Of a stretch of 6,600 nt of DNA, positions 1 to 6,093 are shown piece after piece. The DNA comes from Ignavibacteriota bacterium. Its GTDB lineage: Bacteria; Bacteroidota; UBA10030; UBA6906. The stretch spans positions 4,495 through 11,094 of the forward strand of contig PMNP01000036.1 of the NCBI GenBank assembly GCA_003161755.1. The letters run 5' to 3'. The first letter of the stretch is position 1; each line of letters begins with the position of its first letter. Made by a program: the position numbers and the translations under genes. Under the pieces are notes generated by a model. It saw only the letters and a list, made by a program, of their open reading frames with translations. It ran no database searches and was not told where the DNA came from.

Positions 1-340
1 GGCCCATGCGACACTGGCTCCCAAGATCTTCAAGCCCGATTGCCGGATTCCGTGGAACAAGCAGGCGGAAGAGGTGCGGAACTTTATCCGCGGGCTTTCA
101 CCTTCACCGGCGGCCTGGACAATGCACAGAGGCCTGACCCTCAGACTGTACCGGACCGAGACAGCGGACGGTGGAGTCGGAGATCCGGGATCCGTAACGG
201 TCGAGGGAAAATCACTCCTGGTGCAATGCGCTGATCAGCGTCTTGCCATCCTTGAAGTTCAGCAGGAAGGGCGGAAACGGCTCGCCGCAGAGGAGTTCTT
301 GCGGGGATATCCCCTGAAGACAGGCGAACACTTCGCGTGA
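1..340 (+). CDS. fmt: Methionyl-tRNA formyltransferase, C-terminal part (5' end outside window)
   Basis: The enzyme formylates Met-tRNAfMet from 10-formyl-tetrahydrofolate in the cytoplasm so that translation can initiate. The open frame enters at base 2 and gives 112 residues ending in TGA at 338-340. It begins AHATLAPKIFKPDCRIPW and continues through EEVRNFIRGLSPSPAAWT, which is the junction between the catalytic formyltransferase domain and the C-terminal OB-like tRNA-binding domain. The ending LEVQQEGRKRLAAEEFLRGY is the typical Fmt tail. The family is usually about 310-320 residues, so roughly the first 200, including the catalytic Asn-His-Asp residues, lie upstream. The next gene is convergent on the opposite strand, leaving 66 bp between the two stops with no clear terminator hairpin. 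The reading frame is intact in what is visible. The family is certain from the tail signature. Confidence 0.95.
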   Translation, partial: AHATLAPKIFKPDCRIPWNKQAEEVRNFIRGLSPSPAAWTMHRGLTLRLYRTETADGGVGDPGSVTVEGKSLLVQCADQRLAILEVQQEGRKRLAAEEFLRGYPLKTGEHFA

Positions 341-406
341 TTGCATCACGTCTTAATTCGACACACTCCTGAAGCGCGCCTGAGCAGAAGATCTCTAGAA
401 TGGTGG

Positions 407-2818
407 TTACGGGACTGTCAGCACCCCTGTTGGGGTCCTCCGTTCCACCAACACCACTGCCGATTCAGGAGGCAATGTCAGGACGGTCTCTGTTCCGTCA
501 AACGATGTACGTGTGGACAAGACCCCTTGGACACGGATGGCGTTTGCCGCGAAGGGAAGGATAACTCTCCATTCTACGGCTGTTGTCGAACGATGGGGGT
601 TGTTGCTGATTGTGAGGGACACCAGGTGTCCGGTTATGGCAATGTCGATGTCGATTGTTCCTCCTGGAACTGAGATCGATTTCATGAAAAACCTTCCATC
701 ACCAGCAAACCAACCCTCCGGCAGGCCCGCGAGGAACACAAGATCGTGGCGATCGTCGTTTCTCTGCCATGACTCGAACACGAATGCATCCCGAAGCGCA
801 AGAATAATTTCCGCCGCCGCCCATCCGTGGTGGCCGTCGCCCATGACGCCTCCCCCTGTGGTCGGATGAATTGCTTCGGGGTAGTTCATTGTGGTTGTCG
901 CCCGTGCCGCAACGTTTCCGAGCAGTGTCCAGAATTCCTTTCGTTTGCCCTGGTAAAGAAACGCATGCGCCAGCTGCAGCGTCAGATAGGGGTTCATTCC
1001 TGAATGGATGAAATACTGATAAAACAATCCATCGTAGGTAAAGTCCCGTAGCAATGTTCGAGTCGTGTCTTGCATGCTGGGGTCGTCGCTTGGATACAGT
1101 TGCAATGGGTAGCATGCGCAGCACGAGCCGATCATTCCCACATCGATATCCCGCAAAGGCCCCGCGGGTATTGCAGTGATGCCTTTATCCTTCTGCACTT
1201 GGGCAATCGCTGCATCCACGGATTTCCGAAAGTCAAGGGCAAGTTCTTCCGCATGTGCCCGGTCCTTCTCCCGACCCAAGCGGCTGCAAAGTCTTTTGAA
1301 CCCCTCGATCCCGGCAATCGACCAGAAATCATCCCAAAAATAATAGTCCGATAATCCAAGATGCTCCGCACTGAGTCCTGGAGGAAGAAGTCCCTTCCAA
1401 GGCTGTCCGTCGTTCCTTCGATCAAGCAGCCGTGTTGCCTGAATCCAGCGGACCGCTTTTTGTGCTGACCTGAAAAGAGATTCTGCCAGTTCGCAGTTAC
1501 CCGACAATTCCGTGTGCTGCCACAAGGTCCAGAGGGCCTGGCCGTTGGAATCCCATTCACCTTGTTGGGAACGGAAGTAACCCGAACGCTCCTGCCACCG
1601 GGGGAACGAAGCCACGATTGCTCGCGTCCGCTCGTGAAGGCCAACTTTGTCGAGAGCCCAGATCATGTACGCGCTGTCACGAAACCAAAACTGATGATAG
1701 GTAAACGGCCCGGGAGTGATTGTTGTCCCGTCCAGCAACATCATGAGACCGCCGAGCGATGACCGGTAGAGCTTGTTAAGACGTTCATCGGGTGTTTGCA
1801 TTTCTGCGGCACCTGCCAAATGCTCTTTCCAGGAATTCTGTGCGAGTGCTACGGTCGGATAGCTTTCTGCTTCATCGACGGTCGTGTCCAACTCACATGC
1901 ACAGCGAACGTCGATGGTTTCTCCCGGTGCAAGCATCGCATCGAATGCTGCGAAACCCGTTGCCAAACCGAAGGAACACTCTGTGCGATCAGGAAGATCG
2001 TCCTGGCCCATTCCTTGAACATGTGAAGCGGAATCCCCGTTTGCGTGCACACTGCTGAACACCTGATCGGGTTCGCGTGAAAACCGCACTCTGTGCCCGT
2101 CGTTTACCGTGATCCTGCTTCCATCCTCGGAAAACTCCAGCGATCGGATGAGGCTTACGCCTTCAGGATTGAATGGGCGTATGGCGAAGAGCAGCCGGAC
2201 GGGAAGTTGCTGATGCGAATGGCTGGTCACTGAGGCAATGAGATGAAGGCAGGATCCAAGGGTGAATGCTGTCGACACCAGTTCAGCGTTGCCAAGGTCG
2301 AACACTGTTTCAACAATTGGCATGTCGTCCACGAGACGCTGCTGCACTGCGGCGGATTGCGACGGAAAGAACACCTGTCCATCGACGACACTCCACACAT
2401 CGATGGACCAGCCGTTGGGAAACGGTGTAACCATGCCACGAGGGTCCACGATCGGTTCGAGCGGAAATCCGGGTGCGCCGATTCCGGTCCAGTTCCGGTG
2501 CGTGAGATTCATCGAGAGCCCGAGATGGGAACGCGGAATAAACGCAGGGCTCCCAGGCGAGTACTGTTGATGTGCCCAATACGGAATGACCCAGGTCGGA
2601 AGAGATTGCAGCATCGTGAAGTTCAGTACACCACGGGAAAGTTGCAGACTGTTGAGCGGGACAAGTTCCGTGGGGAGAGTCTTGGTGTTGAGTCCGCTGA
2701 ACGAATTCGCAGCTCTCAGCATGTCCAGGCCGTCGGCTGAGATTTTCAGCCGAGTGGCGATCCACTGAATAATTCGCTGAAGAGGAGATGACGGCATTGT
2801 TGTCCGGTTTGGTGGCAC
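407..2818 (-). CDS. Six-hairpin (alpha/alpha-barrel) glycoside hydrolase-like protein, substrate unknown
   Basis: This is a large soluble protein of up to 803 residues with no signal peptide or membrane segment, so probably cytoplasmic. The first third (about 95-335) is rich in beta-type sequence and looks like the N-terminal beta-sandwich of clan GH-L/GH-G type glycosidases. The middle (about 340-685) has the helix-pair pattern of an (alpha/alpha)6 barrel, with aromatic and acidic loop motifs: FWFRDSAYM (377-385), GEWDSNGQALW (420-430), YYFWDDFW (492-499) and YPEAIHPTTGGGVMGDGHHGW (about 646-666). The end (about 695-800) is a short beta domain. Candidate acid/base residues are D381, E421/D423, D496/D497 and E648; this assignment is inferred from fold analogy with GH63, GH37, GH15 and debranching-enzyme glucosidases. 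I cannot assign a GH family or EC number. The start is uncertain: GTG at 2818 has no Shine-Dalgarno, and ATG at 2797 (residue 8) is at least as plausible. The gene is divergent from the GT4 glycosyltransferase and convergent with fmt. No frameshift is seen. Confidence 0.8.
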   Translation of the reverse strand: MPPNRTTMPSSPLQRIIQWIATRLKISADGLDMLRAANSFSGLNTKTLPTELVPLNSLQLSRGVLNFTMLQSLPTWVIPYWAHQQYSPGSPAFIPRSHLGLSMNLTHRNWTGIGAPGFPLEPIVDPRGMVTPFPNGWSIDVWSVVDGQVFFPSQSAAVQQRLVDDMPIVETVFDLGNAELVSTAFTLGSCLHLIASVTSHSHQQLPVRLLFAIRPFNPEGVSLIRSLEFSEDGSRITVNDGHRVRFSREPDQVFSSVHANGDSASHVQGMGQDDLPDRTECSFGLATGFAAFDAMLAPGETIDVRCACELDTTVDEAESYPTVALAQNSWKEHLAGAAEMQTPDERLNKLYRSSLGGLMMLLDGTTITPGPFTYHQFWFRDSAYMIWALDKVGLHERTRAIVASFPRWQERSGYFRSQQGEWDSNGQALWTLWQHTELSGNCELAESLFRSAQKAVRWIQATRLLDRRNDGQPWKGLLPPGLSAEHLGLSDYYFWDDFWSIAGIEGFKRLCSRLGREKDRAHAEELALDFRKSVDAAIAQVQKDKGITAIPAGPLRDIDVGMIGSCCACYPLQLYPSDDPSMQDTTRTLLRDFTYDGLFYQYFIHSGMNPYLTLQLAHAFLYQGKRKEFWTLLGNVAARATTTMNYPEAIHPTTGGGVMGDGHHGWAAAEIILALRDAFVFESWQRNDDRHDLVFLAGLPEGWFAGDGRFFMKSISVPGGTIDIDIAITGHLVSLTISNNPHRSTTAVEWRVILPFAANAIRVQGVLSTRTSFDGTETVLTLPPESAVVLVERRTPTGVLTVP

Positions 2819-2841
2819 AAAAATATCAGCATATTGCCAGC

Positions 2842-2851
2842 ATTGCGCAAT
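2842..2851. repeat. 10-bp perfect palindrome, possible operator
   Basis: ATTGCGCAAT reads the same on both strands. It lies about 25 bp upstream of the glycosidase start and about 70 bp upstream of the + strand -7-like box. Its position in a divergent promoter region would suit a dimeric regulator. A short palindrome can also arise by chance, and no second copy is seen in the window. Confidence 0.3.
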
Positions 2852-2913
2852 AACTGCGGGGAATTTTAATAATTCGGCAATGTTTAGATAATATACAGGT
2901 CATATCCAAAGAG

Positions 2914-2921
2914 TATCTTTG
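2914..2921 (+). promoter_or_regulatory. Candidate -7 box (TAnnTTTG type) for the glycosyltransferase transcript
   Basis: TATCTTTG matches the Bacteroidetes/Chlorobi-type -7 consensus exactly. Transcription starting a few bases downstream would place the small ORF at 2957 near the 5' end of the message and give the glycosyltransferase a leader of about 130 bases. A matching -33 element is not evident, so confidence is low, and the box is only meaningful if the host belongs to that group. Confidence 0.3.
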
Positions 2922-2956
2922 CATCGGTACCAATCGTATAGGGTAAGGGAGGAAGC

Positions 2957-3142
2957 ATGAAACTTGCACCATATGTATTCTTCGGTCTTGGGGTGCTTTT
3001 TCTTGAAATGATTCGCACTCGCCCAGGATATCGAGCTCCCAGCCTACGGAAAGGGTATGAACATGAGAAACGATGCAAAGGTGTTGGCCGCAAGCTCCCC
3101 GCGCGTAGCCTATTTTGCAGGCTCAATGAAGCCTGGGCATGA
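2957..3142 (+). CDS. Possible small membrane peptide (61 aa) overlapping the glycosyltransferase start
   Basis: The product is not recognised. The ATG at 2957 is preceded by one of the best ribosome-binding sequences in the window (AGGGAGG, 2946-2952, four bases before the ATG). The peptide begins MKLAPYVFFGLGVLFLEMI, one short hydrophobic segment after a single Lys, then becomes basic (RTRPGYRAPSLRKG) and ends at TGA 3140-3142. The last 80-86 bases overlap the glycosyltransferase gene in a different frame, so the tail from about residue 34 is dictated by that gene and is probably not selected as protein. Possible explanations are a real small membrane protein, a translated leader coupling to the glycosyltransferase, the remnant of a longer gene, or a chance ORF. 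Confidence 0.3.
   Translation: MKLAPYVFFGLGVLFLEMIRTRPGYRAPSLRKGYEHEKRCKGVGRKLPARSLFCRLNEAWA
3048..3055 (+). promoter_or_regulatory. Ribosome binding site that decides the glycosyltransferase start
   Basis: GGAAAGGG at 3048-3055 lies only one base from the ATG at 3057 but seven bases from the in-frame ATG at 3063. Normal spacing favours 3063 as the true start, which would remove the first two residues (Met-Asn). An in-frame TGA at 3009-3011 rules out a longer N-terminus. Confidence 0.5.
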
Positions 3143-4253
3143 CGGGGTAACCCGGGTCCTTTACCGTCTTATTGATGCTCTCACATCACGCTCGATTGAT
3201 CATCTTTTCTTTTCCCCTCTTGTTCCCGAGGGGTCGTTGTGCTCCCCCCGTATTCGTAAGGTTCCCTCAATACAATTTCCCTTACATCGAGAATACCGTC
3301 TGGCCGTTCCTGGTTCGGGAAGTTTTGAAAAAGAACTTGCCGAGTTCAAACCAGATCTTCTTCATATCAACAGTCCCTGTTCTCTCGGGTATGCTGCTGT
3401 CCGTTACGGGAACAAACATGGGATTCCTGTGGTTGCCACATATCACACGCACTTCCCCAGCTATGCAAAGTACTACGGCGTGGTACCACTGACAGGATTT
3501 GCCTGGAATTATATGCGGAGGCTCTATCGAGGATGTGAACGGGTCTTTGTTCCTTCCGTGCCGATAACGGAGGAACTTCGCAGCCACGGACTCTATAGCC
3601 TCCAATTCCTCCCCCACGGGGTCGACACGGTTGCATTTCATCCTCAATACCGGTCCCAGGAATGGCGGGAAAAGCTCGGCATCAGGTCAAAAACCATTCT
3701 CCTTTTTGTTGGCAGACTTGTGTGGGAGAAGGACCTTCGGGTTCTGGCCTCGGCGTATCAGTTGATCAAGGAACGACGGAGTGATACAGCCCTCGTCATC
3801 GTCGGCGACGGCCCGGCACGGGAGGAACTTGAACGCATTTTGCCGGATGCGGTCTTCCTGGGTTATCAATCCGGCGTTTCGCTCTCTGAAGCGTACGCGT
3901 CGAGCGATATCTTCCTGATGCCGTCAACGACGGAGACCTTCGGGAATGTGACCGTGGAGGCGATGGCATCCGGGTTGGCGCCAGTGTGTGCTGCAGAGGG
4001 CGGGGCATGCGGACTGGTGCAGGACGGCTGTACCGGACTTCTTGCGCGGCCGAGGGATGCAGCCGACTTCGCGGAGAAGACGCTTATGCTTGTTGAACAA
4101 CCGGGTAAACGCGCCGAGATTGCGGACCAGGCGCTGCAGTTTGCCCGCCGTCAGACGTGGGATCACATTTTCGACGAGTTGATTGCGAACTATAACGATG
4201 TTCTCCGGGAATACAGGAACAACCACATTCGCGACTTCAGGAGAGCGGCATGA
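3057..4253 (+). CDS. GT4-family retaining glycosyltransferase (GT-B fold)
   Basis: This enzyme transfers a sugar from a nucleotide-sugar donor to an acceptor with retention of configuration. At 398 residues it has the usual length for GT4. The N-terminal acceptor domain carries the glycine loop PGHDGVTRV (26-34) and TYHTHFPSY (128-136), a pattern shared with MgtA/SQD2-type glycolipid transferases. The C-terminal donor domain carries the nucleotide-sugar signatures VGRLVWEKD (218-226, with R220 and K225), LVIVGDGPAREEL (246-258) and the E-x7-E motif ETFGNVTVE (E293 and E301), followed by EAMASG. No key residue is missing. There is no signal peptide; such enzymes sit at the inner face of the membrane. 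By similarity the product may be a mannosyl- or glucosyl-lipid, but donor and acceptor cannot be read from sequence. The start is 3057 or, from the ribosome site, 3063. Its TGA overlaps the ATG of the metallophosphoesterase gene. Confidence 0.93.
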   Translation: MNMRNDAKVLAASSPRVAYFAGSMKPGHDGVTRVLYRLIDALTSRSIDHLFFSPLVPEGSLCSPRIRKVPSIQFPLHREYRLAVPGSGSFEKELAEFKPDLLHINSPCSLGYAAVRYGNKHGIPVVATYHTHFPSYAKYYGVVPLTGFAWNYMRRLYRGCERVFVPSVPITEELRSHGLYSLQFLPHGVDTVAFHPQYRSQEWREKLGIRSKTILLFVGRLVWEKDLRVLASAYQLIKERRSDTALVIVGDGPAREELERILPDAVFLGYQSGVSLSEAYASSDIFLMPSTTETFGNVTVEAMASGLAPVCAAEGGACGLVQDGCTGLLARPRDAADFAEKTLMLVEQPGKRAEIADQALQFARRQTWDHIFDELIANYNDVLREYRNNHIRDFRRAA

Positions 4254-5209
4254 GAACCGGTTTCACGATTGGGCATTTGTCGGATCTGCACATTGATGTG
4301 ACGCACCATCGTGCAAACATTCGGAACACCAAGCGGGTTCTGGAATATATGTCGCGGGTAGGGATTGACCATCTTGTTGTCACTGGAGACATCGCGGCTG
4401 ACGCCGATCCGAAGGCACTGAGGGTGGCGAGAAACCTGTTTGAATCATATGGATTTCTTTCACCTGAACGACTTTCAGTCATTGTCGGGAATCATGACAT
4501 CTTTGGCGGGTTTAATGCGCCAGATGAGATTCTCGGGTTTCCTTCAAAATGCAGAAGGACCCACTACCTTCAGAGGATGAGAGATTTCCACCAATGTTTT
4601 GCCGGTTCCTTCGCAGGATGTCTGCGTACGAATGACGAAGATCCGTTTCCGTTTGTCAAGGATCTTGGTGTTGCAGTGGTGATTGGAATGAACTCGATCG
4701 CCCCATACTCCAGCGTAATAAATCCGGTGGGTTCAAACGGCATGGTTGAAGAACGCGATCTGAAGCTGATCAGGAAGCACCTTGACACGAAGTTGTATAA
4801 ACACAAACAGAAGATCGTCCTCATCCACCATCACTTCAACAAGATGATATCAGCTGGCGGGGGCGTGCTCAACGTGTTGAGTTCGCTGGAGCGTCAGACA
4901 ATGAAGTTGTGGAGAAAGAAGGCGATCCTTGAGTTTCTCGGCGACATCGGTGCCGGTCTCGTTCTCCATGGGCATGATCACGTTAATCTTGAATACTCGC
5001 GCAAGGGGATCAAATTTCTCAACGGCGGAGCGTCAGTCCTGAGTCCGTCGCCGGAAATTCTTCATGCGAATTTTGTTCATGTCACAGATGACCGCGTTAC
5101 CACCGAAATGCACGCCATTCCTGCCATGAAGCTTCGGCAGACAATTTCCGTCCCAGCCGGCATTGGTCCAGATGATCCGGCAGGTGATGCTATTGAGGAA
5201 GCTGCGTAA
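4250..5209 (+). CDS. Calcineurin-like metallophosphoesterase
   Basis: This is a two-metal phosphoesterase of 319 residues, probably cytoplasmic as it has no signal peptide. All motifs of the calcineurin-like fold are in order: SDLHI (D12, H14), TGDIAAD (D47), VGNHD (N81, H82), an HHH stretch (193-195) and LHGHDH (H240, H242). The spacing resembles the CpdA/class III phosphodiesterase branch rather than LpxH, which is shorter and has different metal-loop sequence. The substrate is unknown; a cyclic nucleotide, a phospholipid or a sugar phosphodiester are all possible. The last 30 or so residues after about 290 extend past the fold and are rich in Pro, Gly, Asp and Ala. The gene starts with ATGA overlapping the stop of the glycosyltransferase, with AGGAG at 4239-4243 inside that gene six bases upstream. 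This implies translational coupling and a linked role with it. Confidence 0.93.
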   Translation: MRTGFTIGHLSDLHIDVTHHRANIRNTKRVLEYMSRVGIDHLVVTGDIAADADPKALRVARNLFESYGFLSPERLSVIVGNHDIFGGFNAPDEILGFPSKCRRTHYLQRMRDFHQCFAGSFAGCLRTNDEDPFPFVKDLGVAVVIGMNSIAPYSSVINPVGSNGMVEERDLKLIRKHLDTKLYKHKQKIVLIHHHFNKMISAGGGVLNVLSSLERQTMKLWRKKAILEFLGDIGAGLVLHGHDHVNLEYSRKGIKFLNGGASVLSPSPEILHANFVHVTDDRVTTEMHAIPAMKLRQTISVPAGIGPDDPAGDAIEEAA

Positions 5210-5309
5210 TTCCACCTTTACCGAACGTAACAATTCCATAATGCGGAGGTCACAATCGGTTAACCATGGGCCGGTATATTGGGCTCATGAACAACGGAGA
5301 TGAAGATCC
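5210..5309 (+). promoter_or_regulatory. Gap before the PAP2 gene with possible own promoter
   Basis: This 100-bp gap contains no terminator hairpin with a T-run after the metallophosphoesterase, so read-through is possible. It holds an 8-bp palindrome GGTTAACC (5258-5265) and TATATTGG (near 5275-5282), which differs by one base from the TAnnTTTG -7 consensus. A separate promoter for the phosphatase is therefore possible but weakly supported. Confidence 0.2.
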
Positions 5310-5819
5310 GTGCTTAATCGGTTGTTGCAATGGGATACGGCAGGAGTAGTCTGGCTTTGCCACCGCAGAGGTGGCATGCTTGACACCTGCATGAAACTGC
5401 TGACGAAGGCGGGCGACGGGTACCTCTGGGTGATTTTGGGATTTGCCGTGAGCCTCAGTCAGAACCGGCCTGTCCACTATTTCCTCACCCTGGCCCTGGC
5501 CTATGCCATGGAATTGTCGGTGTATTCGTTCATCAAGCGGATTGTCTCGCGGAATCGGCCGTTCTTATCAGTTCCAGGGGTTACCAAACTTATCCTTCCG
5601 CCTGACGAATTTTCATTTCCTTCAGGTCACACCGCGGCGGCTTTTGTTACGATGGTGGTGGCAGGCTCAGTCTGCGGTTTCCTCATTCTACCGCTCCTCT
5701 TGCTCAGCATGGCAATAGGCGTCTCGCGCGTCTATCTGGGCGTCCACTATCCAAGTGACATCATCGCAGGATCCCTCTTGGGTGCGCTTTCGGGTGTTGC
5801 TGCGATTGCGATGATGTGA
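5310..5819 (+). CDS. PAP2-family membrane phosphatase
   Basis: This is an integral membrane lipid phosphatase of the type 2 phosphatidic acid phosphatase superfamily, which acts on substrates such as phosphatidate, phosphatidylglycerol phosphate or undecaprenyl diphosphate. All three catalytic motifs are present: K-x6-RP (K76, R83, P84), PSGH (104-107, catalytic H107) and SR-x5-H-x3-D (S139, R140, H146, D150). Hydrophobic segments lie at about 38-49, 56-75, 108-126, 124-138 and 150-168. At 169 residues it is at the short end of the family. The start is GTG at 5310, because an in-frame TGA lies at 5301; GGAG at 5296-5299 serves as ribosome site with ten-base spacing. It follows the metallophosphoesterase after a 100-bp gap, so it may be in the same transcript or have its own promoter. 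The exact lipid cannot be told from sequence. Confidence 0.93.
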   Translation: MLNRLLQWDTAGVVWLCHRRGGMLDTCMKLLTKAGDGYLWVILGFAVSLSQNRPVHYFLTLALAYAMELSVYSFIKRIVSRNRPFLSVPGVTKLILPPDEFSFPSGHTAAAFVTMVVAGSVCGFLILPLLLLSMAIGVSRVYLGVHYPSDIIAGSLLGALSGVAAIAMM

Positions 5820-5846
5820 CAGTACAGGCTGAATGCCCTCTGTCAC
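5816..5846 (+). terminator. Hairpin across the PAP2 stop codon, possible terminator
   Basis: GTGACAG (5816-5822) and CTGTCAC (5840-5846) form a perfect 7-bp stem with a 17-base loop that can add a short inner AGGC/GCC pairing. The stop codon TGA lies inside the left arm. No T-run follows, so this is not a classical intrinsic terminator; it may instead protect the 3' end of the message or be a weak terminator. Confidence 0.35.
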
Positions 5847-6093
5847 GGCAAAGCGGGCGACAAGCGGCTGTAACCGATCCTATGCTCGACGTGGCAAAGG
5901 GAGGATCTTGTGGATCTGGTCTCTGGAGTGTTCCTCCTGCAGGCCAGGCGGGCCCTGCCGGCAGATCCTGACCCCTGCCTCGTAGGGCCCTGCTGTTCGT
6001 ACCTGTCGCAGATATTGTTACGGTGGTCCGCTAAAATCCGGCGAACCCGCACCGTAGACTATTCGTTCCATAATTGAGGAATTGGAGGTTTCA
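5847..6093. other. Gene-free, GC-rich intergenic segment with repeats
   Basis: No credible coding region is seen on either strand. The segment contains AGGATCT (5902-5908) and its inverse AGATCCT (5963-5969), a 10-bp palindrome CTGCCGGCAG (5955-5964), two direct copies of GGGCCCTGC (5950-5958 and 5985-5993), and a further inverted repeat nearer the next gene. It could form RNA structure, but I do not recognise SRP RNA, tmRNA, 6S RNA, RNase P RNA or a known riboswitch. It must hold the promoter of the downstream gene unless transcription reads through from the PAP2 gene. Confidence 0.4.
6019..6056. repeat. 7-bp inverted repeat upstream of the HisN-like gene
   Basis: TACGGTG (6019-6025) and CACCGTA (6050-6056) are perfect inverse copies separated by 24 bases, with a further T/G wobble pair outside. 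The right arm ends 37 bases before the ATG at 6094. It might be an operator or a 5' leader hairpin; without a promoter call the two cannot be told apart. Confidence 0.3.

Larger units (their letters stand above)
2819..3056. promoter_or_regulatory. Divergent intergenic regulatory region between glycosidase and glycosyltransferase
   Basis: This AT-richer stretch separates two divergently transcribed genes, so it must carry promoters for both. It contains a perfect 10-bp palindrome ATTGCGCAAT (2842-2851), an inverted repeat GAATT-5-AATTC (2861-2875) and a looser ATTGCC/GGCAAT pair (2833-2838 and 2876-2881) that brackets both. On the + strand TATCTTTG (2914-2921) matches the TAnnTTTG -7 box of Bacteroidetes-type promoters, although no good TTTG -33 partner sits at the usual distance. 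On the - strand TATTTTTG (2825-2818) also matches and abuts the annotated GTG start. The palindromes could be operator sites for shared control, which is inference. Confidence 0.45.

Noticed and set aside
341..673. 110-codon open frame on the + strand after fmt
   Set aside because: It lies almost wholly antisense to the glycosidase gene, is rich in Cys, Arg and His without a recognisable fold, and has no ribosome site.
2243..2740. 165-codon open frame on the + strand inside the glycosidase gene
   Set aside because: It is the complement of a long, protein-like frame and its own translation shows no domain or motif; it is treated as a shadow.
4250..5209. Metallophosphoesterase as LpxH (UDP-2,3-diacylglucosamine hydrolase)
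   Set aside because: LpxH is about 240 residues with a different metal-loop context; this 319-residue protein fits the CpdA/class III layout better, and no other lipid A genes are nearby.
5240..5302. 20-codon ORF ending eight bases before the PAP2 GTG
   Set aside because: It has no ribosome site and a peptide of no recognisable character; translational coupling is conceivable but unsupported.
5950..5993. Two GGGCCCTGC copies considered as attachment-site or mobile-element ends
   Set aside because: They are only nine bases, 35 bp apart, with no transposase or integrase gene nearby.
5843..6052. 69-codon open frame on the - strand in the gap after the PAP2 gene
   Set aside because: The product is Arg-rich low-quality sequence without hydrophobic core or motif, has no clear ribosome site, and the region is better explained as non-coding.
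6017..6060. GGGTTCGCC on the - strand resembling a tRNA T-arm
   Set aside because: The flanking bases cannot form the 5-bp T-stem and there is no acceptor or anticodon stem at the right distance.
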